Source: Azospirillum thiophilum
GTDB lineage: Bacteria; Pseudomonadota; Alphaproteobacteria; Azospirillales; Azospirillaceae
Assembly (NCBI RefSeq): GCF_001305595.1
Contig: NZ_CP012404.1
Location: forward strand, 186,001-250,000
Length of the DNA stretch: 64,000 nt
Direction: 5' to 3'
This document shows positions 35,588 through 44,564 of this stretch, piece after piece; within the stretch, counting starts at the first letter, position 1; each line of letters opens with the position of its first letter. The notes beneath the pieces were generated by a model. The model saw only the letters and a program-made list of their open reading frames with translations, did not search any database and had not been told where the DNA came from. The translations under genes and the position numbers were made by a program.

Positions 35588-36612
35588 CGGCCGTCACGAC
35601 GCCGATCCCCGTGAAGGCGGCCCGCCGCAGCCCGTGGCCGCTGCTGCCCCTGGCGCTGGCCGCCGCGCTGGCGCTGGCGGCGGTCCATCTGCTGGGCGGG
35701 CCGAAGCCGATGGCACCGGCGACGCTGGTCGATCTGCTGACCGCCTACAACCCGCGCAACATCGATCACCGGATGCTGGCGATGCTGCGCCTGCCGCGCC
35801 TGCTGGCGGTGATGCTGGCCGGCGCGGGGCTGGGGGCGGCGGGCTATCTGCTGCAATCGGTGCTGCGCAACCGGTTGGGAGAGCCGCACATCCTGGGGCT
35901 GAATGCCGGCGCCTCGCTGACCATGGTGGCGCTGACCGCCTTTCCGGCGCTGGCGGTCGGGCCGTCCCTGCGGCCGCTCGTCGCCAGCCTGGGGGCGGGG
36001 GCGCTGTTCGCGCTGGTTCTCGGCTTCGCGTCCGCCGGGCGGCAGGGGCTGCGGCCGGTGAAGCTGATCTTCTGCGGCATCGCCTTCACCGCGCTCGCCA
36101 ACGCCCTGACCTCCGTCATCCTGATCCTCGACGAGGGGACGCTGGAGGAGCTGCGCTTCTGGCTGATCGGCGACGGTGCCGGGGCGCGGATGGCGCATGT
36201 GGCGGCGGCGGCACCGGTCGCGGCGGCGGGCTTCGCGCTGGCGCTGCTGATCGCGCCCGGCCTCGCGGCGTTGAGCCTGGGCGACGCGCTGGCGCGGGGG
36301 CTCGGGGTGTCGGCGACGGGGCTGCGGGTCGGGGCGCTGTGCGCCGCCGCGCTGATGTGCGGGGCGGCGGTGTCGCTGGTGGGTCCGATGGGCTTTGTCG
36401 GGCTGGTCGCCCCGGTGCTGTGGCCGGGGCTGCACAACCGCCCGTCCGCCGCCGCGCTGATCGTGGTGGCGCTGACCGGAGCCGCGCTGCTGACCGCCGC
36501 CGACCTCGCCGCCACCGGCCTTCTGCGGCCGAGGGAGCTGCCGACCGGCGCCCTGACCGGGCTGGTCGGCGCGCCGGTGTTCCTGTGGATCTTCGCGAGG
36601 ACGGCGAAATGA
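35584..36612 (+). CDS. Iron-siderophore ABC permease (FecCD family), first copy
   Basis: A 342-residue permease with about 9-10 membrane segments. The family motif RLPRLLAVMLAGAGLGAAGY followed by LLQSVLRNRLGEPHILGLNA is near residue 65, and the C-terminal ELPTGALTGLVGAPVFLWIF is typical. In the segment normally read GFIGLVAPH, the usual histidine is Val here (GFVGLVAPVLWPGL). It overlaps the second permease by four bases. Confidence 0.92.
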   Translation: MTAVTTPIPVKAARRSPWPLLPLALAAALALAAVHLLGGPKPMAPATLVDLLTAYNPRNIDHRMLAMLRLPRLLAVMLAGAGLGAAGYLLQSVLRNRLGEPHILGLNAGASLTMVALTAFPALAVGPSLRPLVASLGAGALFALVLGFASAGRQGLRPVKLIFCGIAFTALANALTSVILILDEGTLEELRFWLIGDGAGARMAHVAAAAPVAAAGFALALLIAPGLAALSLGDALARGLGVSATGLRVGALCAAALMCGAAVSLVGPMGFVGLVAPVLWPGLHNRPSAAALIVVALTGAALLTAADLAATGLLRPRELPTGALTGLVGAPVFLWIFARTAK

Positions 36613-37658
36613 GCCGCGCGCATCCTCAAGTCCTGGTCTGGCGGGCAGGGGCGCTGTCGGTGCGGCTGCCCGTCCGTCCGGCGCTGGCGGCGGCGGGCCT
36701 CTTCCTGGCGCTGGTGCTCCTGGCCTTCTGGGCGCTGGGGCGGGGCAGCGAGCCGATCCCGGCCCGCGAGATCCTCGGCTATCTCGGGCTGGGCGACGCG
36801 GTGCCGGACGAGGGCCGCCGCCTGGTCCTGTCTGCCTTCCGCGCGCCGCGCGTCTGGCTCGCCATGCTGTGCGGGGCGATGCTGGCGCTGGCGGGGGCGA
36901 CGATGCAGGCGCTGACGCGCAACGGATTGGCCGATCCCGGCCTGATGGGCGTGCGCGAGGGGGCCGCGCTGTGCGTCGTGACCCTGCTGCTGCTTCTGCC
37001 CGGCACGCCGCTGTGGTGGCGGCCGGTGGCCGGGCTGTGCGGCGGGCTGGCGGTGGGGGCGCTGGTGCTGCTGCTGGCGCGGGCGGGATCGGGGCTGCGG
37101 CTGGTGCTGGTGGGGATCGGCGTGTCGTGGTGCCTGTCGGCGGTGCTGGCGATCCTGCTGGCGGCGGCGGAGACCCGCAACCTCCAGGCCGCGATGCTCT
37201 GGCTCGCCGGCAACATCCAGGCCGCCGACTGGCCGATGGTGCGGCTGGCGGCGCTGCTGACGGCGGCCGGCGCCGGGCTGCTGCTGCTGTCGAGCCCAGT
37301 CGCCGAGGCGCGGCTGCTGGGCGATTCCCTGGCCGTCAGCCTGGGCACGCGCCTGCGCGCAGTCACGGTGGCGCAGTTCCTGGTGGCGCTGTTCCTGGTC
37401 GCGGGGGCGGTGTCGGTCGCCGGGGGGCTGGGCTTCGTCGGGCTGATCGCCCCCCATCTGGCGCGCGCGCTGCCCGCCGGATCGCCCCGCGCCCGGCTGA
37501 TCGGCACCGGGCTGATCGGCGCCATGCTGGTGCTGCTGGCCGACACCATCGGGCGCAGCGCCTTCGCCCCGGTCGAACTGCCGACCGGGGTCGTCCTGGC
37601 CGCCGTCGGCGCGCCGACGCTGATCCTTCTTCTCTGGACCCGCAGGAACCAGCTGTGA
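36609..37658 (+). CDS. Iron-siderophore ABC permease (FecCD family), second copy
   Basis: A 349-residue permease that pairs with the preceding one. Motifs are FRAPRVWLAMLCGAMLALAG, then TMQALTRNGLADPGLMGVRE, GLGFVGLIAPHLARAL and ELPTGVVLAAVGAPTLILLL. The ATG overlaps the previous stop, and its own stop shares one base with the start of the binding protein, so the whole set is translationally coupled. Confidence 0.92.
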   Translation: MSRAHPQVLVWRAGALSVRLPVRPALAAAGLFLALVLLAFWALGRGSEPIPAREILGYLGLGDAVPDEGRRLVLSAFRAPRVWLAMLCGAMLALAGATMQALTRNGLADPGLMGVREGAALCVVTLLLLLPGTPLWWRPVAGLCGGLAVGALVLLLARAGSGLRLVLVGIGVSWCLSAVLAILLAAAETRNLQAAMLWLAGNIQAADWPMVRLAALLTAAGAGLLLLSSPVAEARLLGDSLAVSLGTRLRAVTVAQFLVALFLVAGAVSVAGGLGFVGLIAPHLARALPAGSPRARLIGTGLIGAMLVLLADTIGRSAFAPVELPTGVVLAAVGAPTLILLLWTRRNQL

Positions 37659-38599
37659 TGCCGATCCGCCTTCTCCTGTCCCTGCTGCTCTGCCTGCCCA
37701 CGCTCGCGCTGGCGCAGGAAACGCGCAGCTTCACCGACGACCTCGGCCGCAAGGTGGAGGTGCCCGCCCAGCCCAAACGCATCGTGTCGGTCTACGACAT
37801 CGACGTGACCATTCCGCTGATCGAGCTGGGCGTGCTCCCGGTGGGCAGCCATGGCCGCATCGGTCCCGACGGCCGGCCGGAGCTGCGGTCGAGCGACCTG
37901 CTGACCGGCGTCGATTTCGACACTGGCGGCATCGTCTTCATCGGCGCCACCACCGTGGATCTCGAAGCGGTCGTCCGCCTGAAGCCCGACCTGATCGTCA
38001 CCGAGATTTCGCGTCCCACCCCGGTGGAGCAGCTGGCGAAGATCGCGCCGACCGTCGCGCTGGACAACCGCAAGGGCGCCCCCCACCTCTACCGCCAGCT
38101 GGCCGATCTGGTCCACGCCCAGCGGCGGCTGGCTTTTCTCGAACGCCGCTACCGCGCGCAGATCGAGCGGCTGCGGGCGGAGGTGGACACCGGCGCCATC
38201 ACGGTTTCGGTCCTGCAGCCGATGCGCGGCAAGCTCAGCGTCTATCACAGCTACCGCGCCCTGGGCCGGGTGCTGCGCGATGCGGGTTTCCGCTTTCCCG
38301 CCCTGATCGACGGAATTCCCGAGAACGACCGGATCGAGGTCGGGCCCGAACGGCTGCCGGAACTGGATGCGGACATCATCTTCGACCCCTACCGCTCCGA
38401 CCAGGGCAAGGGGGCGGCGGAGGAGATCGCCCTGATGAACGAGGTGCTTCCCGGCTTCTGCGATCTGCTGAAGGCTTGCCGGGAGGGGCGCTACGTCATG
38501 ATCCCGCGCGAGGAGGCGATCTCCAACTCCTACGCGGCGCTCAGCCTGATGGTGGTGGCGGTGCAGTCGAACCTGACCCGGCGGCCGGCGGCGGAATGA
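37658..38599 (+). CDS. Iron-siderophore ABC substrate-binding protein
   Basis: A 313-residue FepB/FecB-type binding protein. The signal peptide ends at TLALAQ. It shows RSFTDDLGRKVEVPAQPKRI near the mature N-terminus, then VVRLKPDLIVTE and PELDADIIFDPYRSDQG. It takes the ferric siderophore from the TonB receptor route to the two permeases. The type of siderophore cannot be told; no biosynthesis gene is in the window. Confidence 0.9.
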   Translation: MPIRLLLSLLLCLPTLALAQETRSFTDDLGRKVEVPAQPKRIVSVYDIDVTIPLIELGVLPVGSHGRIGPDGRPELRSSDLLTGVDFDTGGIVFIGATTVDLEAVVRLKPDLIVTEISRPTPVEQLAKIAPTVALDNRKGAPHLYRQLADLVHAQRRLAFLERRYRAQIERLRAEVDTGAITVSVLQPMRGKLSVYHSYRALGRVLRDAGFRFPALIDGIPENDRIEVGPERLPELDADIIFDPYRSDQGKGAAEEIALMNEVLPGFCDLLKACREGRYVMIPREEAISNSYAALSLMVVAVQSNLTRRPAAE

Positions 38600-38693
38600 C
38601 GGCTGCCGAAAGATGGCGGCCGGAGGCCGTGCGATTGAAGCGGTTCCTGCTCTGGGATAGACAGGACGGAGAGTTCCAGGGGGATTTGCCGCC

Positions 38694-39581
38694 ATGTCTC
38701 AGGTCGCACCGCGTCAGAAGCGGGTGAAGGACCTCTACACCGAGCGTTTCAACCAGCGCCGGCACCGGTTGTCGCCCGGCCTCCTCGCGGTCGCCACCTA
38801 CATCGATGCGCACCGCCACGCCGTGCTGGGCCTCTCGGCGCTGGAAATCGGGTTCGAGACCGGCACGTCTGACGCCACGGTGATCCGCGCCATCCAGGCG
38901 CTCGGCTTCAGCGGGTTGCGCGACCTCAAGGACACGCTCGACGGTTGGCTGGGCGAGACGGACTCGCCGGTCGAGAAGATGGCCCTGACCGCGCGGGAAC
39001 TGGGCGGCGACTGCGACGCCGCCATCGATTTCGTGATCGACAGCCAGCGCCGCACGGCCGAGGCGCTGGCCGAACCGGAGAACCGCCGCGCCATGGCCGC
39101 CGCCGTCAGGCTGCTGGCCGGGGCGGACGGTGTCTGCGTCTTCGGCATCGGCGCGTCGGGCATCATCGCGCATTACGCGGCGCGGCTGTTCTCCCGCTCG
39201 GGCCTGCCCGGCCTCGCGCTCAACGCCACCGGCATCGCGCTCGGCGAACAGTTGCTGGGCATGCGGGCGGGGCAGGTCCTGCTGATGCTGCTGCACGGGC
39301 GGGCGCACCGCGAGGCGACGGCGACGCTGGCCGAGGCGCAGCGTCTCGGCCTGCCCGTCGTCATGATCCTCGGCCGCGCGGATTCGCCGCTGCGCGCCCA
39401 CGCGGCGGCCTGCATCCTCCTGCCGCGGGTGAAGTCCGAGCATGTCGCCCTGCACGCGCCGGGCCTCGTGACCATCGAGGCGATGCACCTCGCGCTGTCC
39501 GCCGCGACTCCGGAACGGACGGTCGGCACGCTCGACCGGCTCGTCACGCTGTATGGCGAGATCCGCCCGCATTCCCGGTGA
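38694..39581 (+). CDS. MurR/RpiR-family regulator (HTH + SIS domain)
   Basis: A 295-residue regulator. The N-terminal RpiR helix-turn-helix covers about residues 25-85 (LSPGLLAVATYIDAHRHAVL, ALEIGFETGTSDATVIRAIQ, ALGFSGLRDLKDTL). A SIS sugar-phosphate-binding domain fills about 130-270 (GADGVCVFGIGASGIIAHYA, GQVLLMLLHGRAHREATATL). Such regulators normally sense phosphosugars, but here the gene follows the siderophore transport operon by 94 bases in the same direction. AGGGGG precedes the ATG. Confidence 0.9.
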   Translation: MSQVAPRQKRVKDLYTERFNQRRHRLSPGLLAVATYIDAHRHAVLGLSALEIGFETGTSDATVIRAIQALGFSGLRDLKDTLDGWLGETDSPVEKMALTARELGGDCDAAIDFVIDSQRRTAEALAEPENRRAMAAAVRLLAGADGVCVFGIGASGIIAHYAARLFSRSGLPGLALNATGIALGEQLLGMRAGQVLLMLLHGRAHREATATLAEAQRLGLPVVMILGRADSPLRAHAAACILLPRVKSEHVALHAPGLVTIEAMHLALSAATPERTVGTLDRLVTLYGEIRPHSR

Positions 39582-39776
39582 GCGGGATCGTGCCTCCTGG
39601 ATGCGGGATCACGGCGCGCGCAGCGGCACCATCGGCACCATGCGGGAGACGCCCCCGCCGCCGGATTTTCCGACAGATAGAATTGGAAGAAGCCTCCATA
39701 TTGAAATCTTCATCATTTTCCCGCCAGCATCGCGTGTGAAACCCCGGAAGGCTTCGGGGTGCGTGGGGAGGCGACG

Positions 39777-40343
39777 ATGGATCATCCGACCGGTCATCAC
39801 CATGGCTGCTGCCAGGGCGGACACAATGGCGAGCACAGCTCGCGCCGCGGGTTCCTGAAGCTGGCGACGCTGGGCGCCGGGGTGACGCTGATGGCGCCGC
39901 TGACGATGAGCCGCCCGGCGCTGGCCGGCAGCGTCGACACGCTGCTGCTGTCCTGCATGGACTACCGCCTGATGGGGCATGTCGCCGACTACATGAACGC
40001 CCGCAACATGCAGGCGAACTACGACCATGTCATCCTGGCCGGCGCCAGCCTGGGCGCCCTGACCGACAAGAAGCCGGCCTGGGGCGAGGCCTTCTGGGAC
40101 CATGTCGCCGTCGCCAAGGATCTCCACCACATCAAGCGGGTGATCGTCATGGACCACCGGGACTGCGGTGCCTACAAGGTCTTCCTGGGCATGGACCTGT
40201 CGCCCGACCCCGCCAAGGAGGCCGAGGTCCACGGCCAGTACCTGACCAGGCTGAAGGCGATGGTCAAGGAACGCCATCCCGACCTGGAGGTCGAACTGCT
40301 GCTGATGGGCCTGGACGGCCAGGTCGAGAAGGTGGCGGCGTAG
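39777..40343 (+). CDS. Tat-exported beta-carbonic-anhydrase-like protein
   Basis: A 188-residue protein. It opens with a His/Cys-rich stretch (HHHGCCQGGHNGEH, about residues 7-20), directly followed by a twin-arginine signal SSRRGFLKLA (RR at 23-24) ending near SRPALAG. The mature part keeps the beta-carbonic-anhydrase zinc pattern: Cys60-x-Asp62-x-Arg64 (SCMDYR) and His127-x-x-Cys130 (DHRDCGAY). GGGGAGG precedes ATG 39777. Export through Tat fits a folded metal enzyme in the periplasm. Activity as carbonic anhydrase is not certain, because the surrounding residues differ from classical enzymes. Confidence 0.85.
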   Translation: MDHPTGHHHGCCQGGHNGEHSSRRGFLKLATLGAGVTLMAPLTMSRPALAGSVDTLLLSCMDYRLMGHVADYMNARNMQANYDHVILAGASLGALTDKKPAWGEAFWDHVAVAKDLHHIKRVIVMDHRDCGAYKVFLGMDLSPDPAKEAEVHGQYLTRLKAMVKERHPDLEVELLLMGLDGQVEKVAA

Positions 40344-40362
40344 CGCGCTTCCTCTCTCCCCC

Positions 40363-41196
40363 TCACATGTCCAGCCCCAGATCCAGGTTCGGGGCGCTGT
40401 GGGTCAGCCAGCCGCAGGAGATCATGTCGACGCCGGTCTCGGCGATGGCGCGGACGCTGGCCAGGGTGACGTTGCCCGACGCCTCGGTCAGCAGCCGGCC
40501 GTCCACCATGCGCACCGCCCGGCGCAGCGTGTCCGGGTCCATGTTGTCGAGCAGCACGACGTCGACCCGCAGGCCGAGCAGCTCGTCGAGCTGGTCCAGC
40601 GTGTCGACCTCGACCTCCACCTTCACCATGTGGCCGACGGTGGCGCGGACGCGCTCCACCGCCGGACGCACGCCGCCGGCCACCGCGATGTGGTTGTCCT
40701 TGATCAGCACCGCGTCATCCAGCCCGAAGCGGTGATTGAAGCCGCCGCCGAGCTTCACCGCATGCTTCTCCAGCACGCGCAGGCCGGGGGTGGTCTTGCG
40801 GGTGCAGACGATGCGGGCCTTCGTGCCGTCCACCTCGCGCACCAGCGCGCGGGTGGCGGTGGCGATGCCGGACAGCCGGCCCATCAGGTTCAGCGCCGTG
40901 CGCTCCGCCGTCAGCAGGGCGCGGGCGCTGCCGGTCAGGGTGGCGATGGTGCCGCCCGCAGCGACGTCGGTGCCGTCGGCGCGCTCCACCGTCACCGCCA
41001 TGGCGGGATCGAGCAGGCGGAAGGCGATCAAGGCCGCGTCCAGCCCGGCGACGCGGCCGTCCTTGCGGGCGGCGATGCGGGCGGTCGCCACCGCGTCGGC
41101 CGGAACGATGCTGTCGGTGGTGATGTCGCCGGCCCGGCCCAGATCCTCCGCCAGGGCGGCGCGGACGATGGGCTCGACGGTCAGAGGATGCAGCAT
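40363..41196 (-). CDS. nadC: Nicotinate-nucleotide pyrophosphorylase (quinolinate phosphoribosyltransferase)
   Basis: A 277-residue enzyme converting quinolinate and PRPP to nicotinate mononucleotide. It shows LAEDLGRAGDITTDSIV near the start, TERTALNLMGRLSGIATATR, the substrate motif CTRKTTPGLRVLEKHAV, and DNHIAVAGG. It is the last gene of nadA-nadB-nadC and overlaps nadB by 16 bases. Confidence 0.95.
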   Translation of the reverse strand: MLHPLTVEPIVRAALAEDLGRAGDITTDSIVPADAVATARIAARKDGRVAGLDAALIAFRLLDPAMAVTVERADGTDVAAGGTIATLTGSARALLTAERTALNLMGRLSGIATATRALVREVDGTKARIVCTRKTTPGLRVLEKHAVKLGGGFNHRFGLDDAVLIKDNHIAVAGGVRPAVERVRATVGHMVKVEVEVDTLDQLDELLGLRVDVVLLDNMDPDTLRRAVRMVDGRLLTEASGNVTLASVRAIAETGVDMISCGWLTHSAPNLDLGLDM

Positions 41197-42860
41197 GCGG
41201 CGTCTCCGGGCAGGGGGCCGGCGGCGCCGGCCAGATCGGTCAGGGTGAGGGTGCGGCGTTCGCTGCGCCCATGGGCGGGGTTATGGGCCGGGTTGGGCAG
41301 CGGATGGTCGCTGCGGCTGTGGGCGCCGCGGCTCTCCTCCCGCGCCAGGGCGGCATGGACGACCAGCCGGCCGACCAGCAGCCGGTTGCGCGCCTCGCCC
41401 CACTGGCGGACGACCGGCGGCGGGGCTTGCGTGCCGTCCCCGTCCCCATTCCCGTCCCCATCTTCGCAGCGCAGCGTGTCGAGCGCCGCCGCCAGCCGGT
41501 CGAGCTTGCGCCGCGCCGCGCGCAGCCCCAGCCCGTCGCGGACCAGCCCGGCCCCCTCGTACAGCGCCGTCCGCGCCTCCGCCCCGATGGCGGCGAGCAG
41601 GGCATGGCCGGCATCGGCAGCCACCGCGGGCGGGCGGGGCAGGGCGAAGGGGGGAAGCGGCGCCAGCGGCCGCTCCGCCACGTCGCGGGCGACGCGGGCG
41701 CCGAACACCAGCGCCTCCAGCAGCGAGTTGCTGGCCAGCCGGTTGGCGCCATGGACGCCGGTGCACGCGACCTCGCCGCAGGCCCACAGGCCTTCCAGGC
41801 TGGTGCGGCCGTCGGCGTCGGTGACGACGCCGCCCATGTGGTAGTGCGCGGCGGGCGCCACCGGCACCGGTCCGGCGAAGGGGTCGATCCCATGGTCGGC
41901 GCACAGCGCCAGCACGGTGGGGAAGCCGCCGGGCTTGGCGGCCAGCGCCGGGCGCAGGTCGAGGAACACCGGCTCAGATGCCGCGACGCGCCGGCCGATG
42001 GCGCGGGCGACCACGTCGCGTGGCGCCAGCTCGGCCAGCGGATGCTCGGCGGGCATGAAGCGCCGGCCCTGGCGGTCGAGCAGGACGGCGCCGGCGCCGC
42101 GCAATGCCTCGGTCAGCAGCGGAACCGGGTCGGAATCGACGGCCAGCGCGGTGGGGTGGAACTGGACGAATTCCAGGTCGGCGAGCCGGGCGCCGGCCCT
42201 TGCGGCGATGGCCAGTCCGTCGCCGGTCGCCTCCGCCGGGTTGGTGGTGCGGGCGAAGGCGGCGCCGATGCCGCCGGTCGCCAGGATCACCCGCGGTGCC
42301 CGGTGCAGCACCCAGCCTTGCCCATGGCAGGCGAGCAGCCCGCAGACCCGCCCGTTGCGCAGCACGAGGTCGACGGCGAAGGCGTCGGTCTCCACCCGGA
42401 CCGACGGGGTGGCGCGCAGCCGCTCCGCCAGTGCCGTCACCAGGGTGCGGCCGGTGGCGTCGCCGCCGGCATGGACGATGCGCGCGGCGCCATGGGCAGC
42501 CTCGCGTCCCAGCAGCGGCGAGCCGTCGGCGGCGCGGTCGAAGGGCAGCCCGTCGTCCAGCAGCCGGCGCACCAGGGCGGCGCCGTCGCGGGTCAGCAGC
42601 GCCGCCATCGCGGCATCGACCAGCCCGGCTCCGGCGGCGATCGTGTCGGCGGCATGGTCCTCCGGCCGGTCGCCCGGGCCGACGGCGGCGGCGATGCCGC
42701 CCTGGGCGTGCAGGCTGGAGCCGCCGGGGAGGCCGGCGGTCTTGGTGATCAGCGTGACCGCGCGGGGCGCCAGCTGAAGCGCCGCCGTCATCCCGGCAAG
42801 GCCGGACCCGACGACGATCACCTCGGCATCCCGGACATCGTAAGGCGTGCTGGAGGTCAT
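41181..42860 (-). CDS. nadB: L-aspartate oxidase
   Basis: A 559-residue FAD enzyme making iminoaspartate from aspartate. It has the FAD-binding VVGSGLAGMTAALQLA near residue 16, GGSSLHAQGGIAAA, the active-site region FVQFHPTALAVDSDPVPLLTE and GVHGANRLASNSLLEALVFG. An acidic Gly/Asp/Asn insert (EDGDGNGDGDGTQ) near residue 470 comes from a short CGTCCC-type DNA repeat (41434-41462) and is unlike other NadB proteins. AGGAGTCC precedes the ATG. Confidence 0.94.
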   Translation of the reverse strand: MTSSTPYDVRDAEVIVVGSGLAGMTAALQLAPRAVTLITKTAGLPGGSSLHAQGGIAAAVGPGDRPEDHAADTIAAGAGLVDAAMAALLTRDGAALVRRLLDDGLPFDRAADGSPLLGREAAHGAARIVHAGGDATGRTLVTALAERLRATPSVRVETDAFAVDLVLRNGRVCGLLACHGQGWVLHRAPRVILATGGIGAAFARTTNPAEATGDGLAIAARAGARLADLEFVQFHPTALAVDSDPVPLLTEALRGAGAVLLDRQGRRFMPAEHPLAELAPRDVVARAIGRRVAASEPVFLDLRPALAAKPGGFPTVLALCADHGIDPFAGPVPVAPAAHYHMGGVVTDADGRTSLEGLWACGEVACTGVHGANRLASNSLLEALVFGARVARDVAERPLAPLPPFALPRPPAVAADAGHALLAAIGAEARTALYEGAGLVRDGLGLRAARRKLDRLAAALDTLRCEDGDGNGDGDGTQAPPPVVRQWGEARNRLLVGRLVVHAALAREESRGAHSRSDHPLPNPAHNPAHGRSERRTLTLTDLAGAAGPLPGDAACCIL

Positions 42861-42878
42861 GGAAGGACTCCTGGGGCT

Positions 42879-43026
42879 CCCTCTCCCGTCCCGGGAGAGG
42901 GAAGGGGCCCGCGAAGCGGGAAGGGTGAGGGGTGAGGCAAGGATCGGAAATCCATGTTTGGATTGCCCCTCACCCTCCCCGCGCCATTGGCGCGGGTCCC
43001 CTCCCTCTCCCGGGGCGGGAGAGGGC
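42879..43026. repeat. Mirror-symmetric intergenic repeat, family A copy 2
   Basis: The left arm CCCTCTCCCGTCCCGGGAGA with CCCGCGAAGCGGG and GGGTGAGGGGTGA is mirrored on the right by TGCCCCTCACCCTCCCC, CCGCGCCATTGGCGCGG and CTCTCCCGGGGCGGGAGAGG. The arms match copy 1 (876-1028) closely; the spacer between the arms differs. It separates nadA and nadB. Confidence 0.85.
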
Positions 43027-43037
43027 GTTTCAGACGC

Positions 43038-44087
43038 TCACTTCGGCTTGACCGCCAGCATGCGTTCGACGGAGCGGCGGGCGCGGGCGGCCAGGGCGTC
43101 CGGAATCTCGACGCGCGGTTCCAGGGTCTGGAGGGACTCCAGGATACCCGACAGCGTCACCGTCTTCATGTGCGGGCACAGGTTGCAGGGGCGCACGAAC
43201 TCGGTGTCCGGCGAGGCGGCGGCGACGTTGTCGCTCATCGAGCATTCGGTGACCATCAGCACCCGCGGCGGCTTCTCGTTGCCGACGAAGTCGATCATGC
43301 GGGCGGTTGAGCCGACGAAATCGGCGGCCTCCAGCACATCGGGCGGGCATTCGGGATGGGCGATCACCGTCAGCCGGTCGAAGCGGCGGCGGAACTCGCC
43401 GATCTCCGCGCCGGTGAAGCGCTCATGCACCTCGCAATGGCCCTTCCAGGCGATGATCTCCACCTTGGTCTGGGTCGCGACGTATTTCGCCAGATATTCG
43501 TCGGGCAGGAAGATCACCCGCTCGACGCCGAGCGATTCCACCACCTCCACCGCGTTTCCCGACGTGCAGCAGATGTCGACCTCCGCCTTCACCTCGGCCG
43601 AGGTGTTGACGTAGGCGACCACCGGCACGCCGGGATGGGCCTCGCGCAGCAGGCGGACGTCGGCGGCGGTGATGCTGTCGGCCAGCGAGCAGCCGGCGTT
43701 GCGGCTGGGGATCAGCACCGTCTTGGACGGGTTCAGCAGCTTCGCCGTCTCCGCCATGAAATGCACGCCGGCCAGCACGATGACGTCGGCGTCGGTCTGG
43801 GTCGCCTTGGCGGCCAGCGCCAGGCTGTCGCCGACGATGTCGGCGACGCCGTGGAAGATCTCCGGCGTCTGGTAGTTGTGCGCCAGGATGACGGCGTTGC
43901 GCTCCCGCTTCAGCTCGTTGATGGCGTGGACAAGCGGGGCGTGGAAGGGCCACTCGATGGCGGGCACGACGCGCTTCATCCGGTCATAGATCGGCGCGGT
44001 CGCCGCGGCGACGGCGGGGGTGTAGGCGAGTTCGGCGACCTCGGGCATCTTGGCGCTCCGATCAATGCTCGTTGTGAGCAAAACCAT
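43038..44087 (-). CDS. nadA: Quinolinate synthase A
   Basis: A 349-residue iron-sulfur enzyme condensing iminoaspartate with dihydroxyacetone phosphate. The motif VILAHNYQTPEIFHGVADIV opens the fold. The three [4Fe-4S] cysteines are in RNAGCSLADS, EVDICCTSGNAVEV and PCNLCPHMK. AAGGAG precedes ATG 44087; ATG 44048 is a possible shorter start. It is first in the NAD operon, with a repeat between it and nadB. Confidence 0.95.
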   Translation of the reverse strand: MVLLTTSIDRSAKMPEVAELAYTPAVAAATAPIYDRMKRVVPAIEWPFHAPLVHAINELKRERNAVILAHNYQTPEIFHGVADIVGDSLALAAKATQTDADVIVLAGVHFMAETAKLLNPSKTVLIPSRNAGCSLADSITAADVRLLREAHPGVPVVAYVNTSAEVKAEVDICCTSGNAVEVVESLGVERVIFLPDEYLAKYVATQTKVEIIAWKGHCEVHERFTGAEIGEFRRRFDRLTVIAHPECPPDVLEAADFVGSTARMIDFVGNEKPPRVLMVTECSMSDNVAAASPDTEFVRPCNLCPHMKTVTLSGILESLQTLEPRVEIPDALAARARRSVERMLAVKPK

Positions 44088-44202
44088 ATGTGCTCCTTTA
44101 GAGCATATCAAGCGGAAAAAACGGGCGATGGAAACAATCGGTCTCCTGCAGCGTTGTGCCCGGCATGACGGCCGCCTGGAGAGCCCCGATGGGAGAGCCC
44201 CG

Positions 44203-44379
44203 ATGAAAGCCTTTCTCGCCGCCCTGTGCGCCATCGCCGTGCTGGCCGTCGGCGCGCGGGTCGCCTTGCCGACCCTGTTGGCCCGCAGCGCCGACGAGAC
44301 CTTCGCCTCCAGCGGCGCCCGGGTGGGGGAGGAGGCATCGGTCGAACACCGCAACTTCTCCGGCCGGGCGCAGCACTAG
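44203..44379 (+). CDS. Small membrane/exported protein of unknown function
   Basis: A 58-residue protein. An N-terminal hydrophobic helix (KAFLAALCAIAVLAVGARVA) is followed by a short polar tail RSADETFASSGARVGEEAS. Similar tiny proteins ending in a SSGARV/STTGVRL-like motif are widespread in alphaproteobacteria, to my recollection, with no known role. GGGAG precedes the ATG. It is divergent from nadA and 185 bases upstream of the formate dehydrogenase operon. That 185-base gap shows no recognised site. Confidence 0.6.
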   Translation: MKAFLAALCAIAVLAVGARVALPTLLARSADETFASSGARVGEEASVEHRNFSGRAQH

Positions 44380-44564
44380 GGTCGGACGACAGGCGTCTGC
44401 ACCGGCTGCCGGCCGTCGGCGCAAAGGAATTAGCACGCCCGGACGACCTCGACCGGGTGCGGCAACTTTTGTTCGTGTGCGGCGTTGTTCCAAGTCCGGC
44501 CAACCTCGTCCAGGCCGGTCACGACTTTGATGCGGTCTCAAGGACACAGGCTTGCGGGAGTGCG

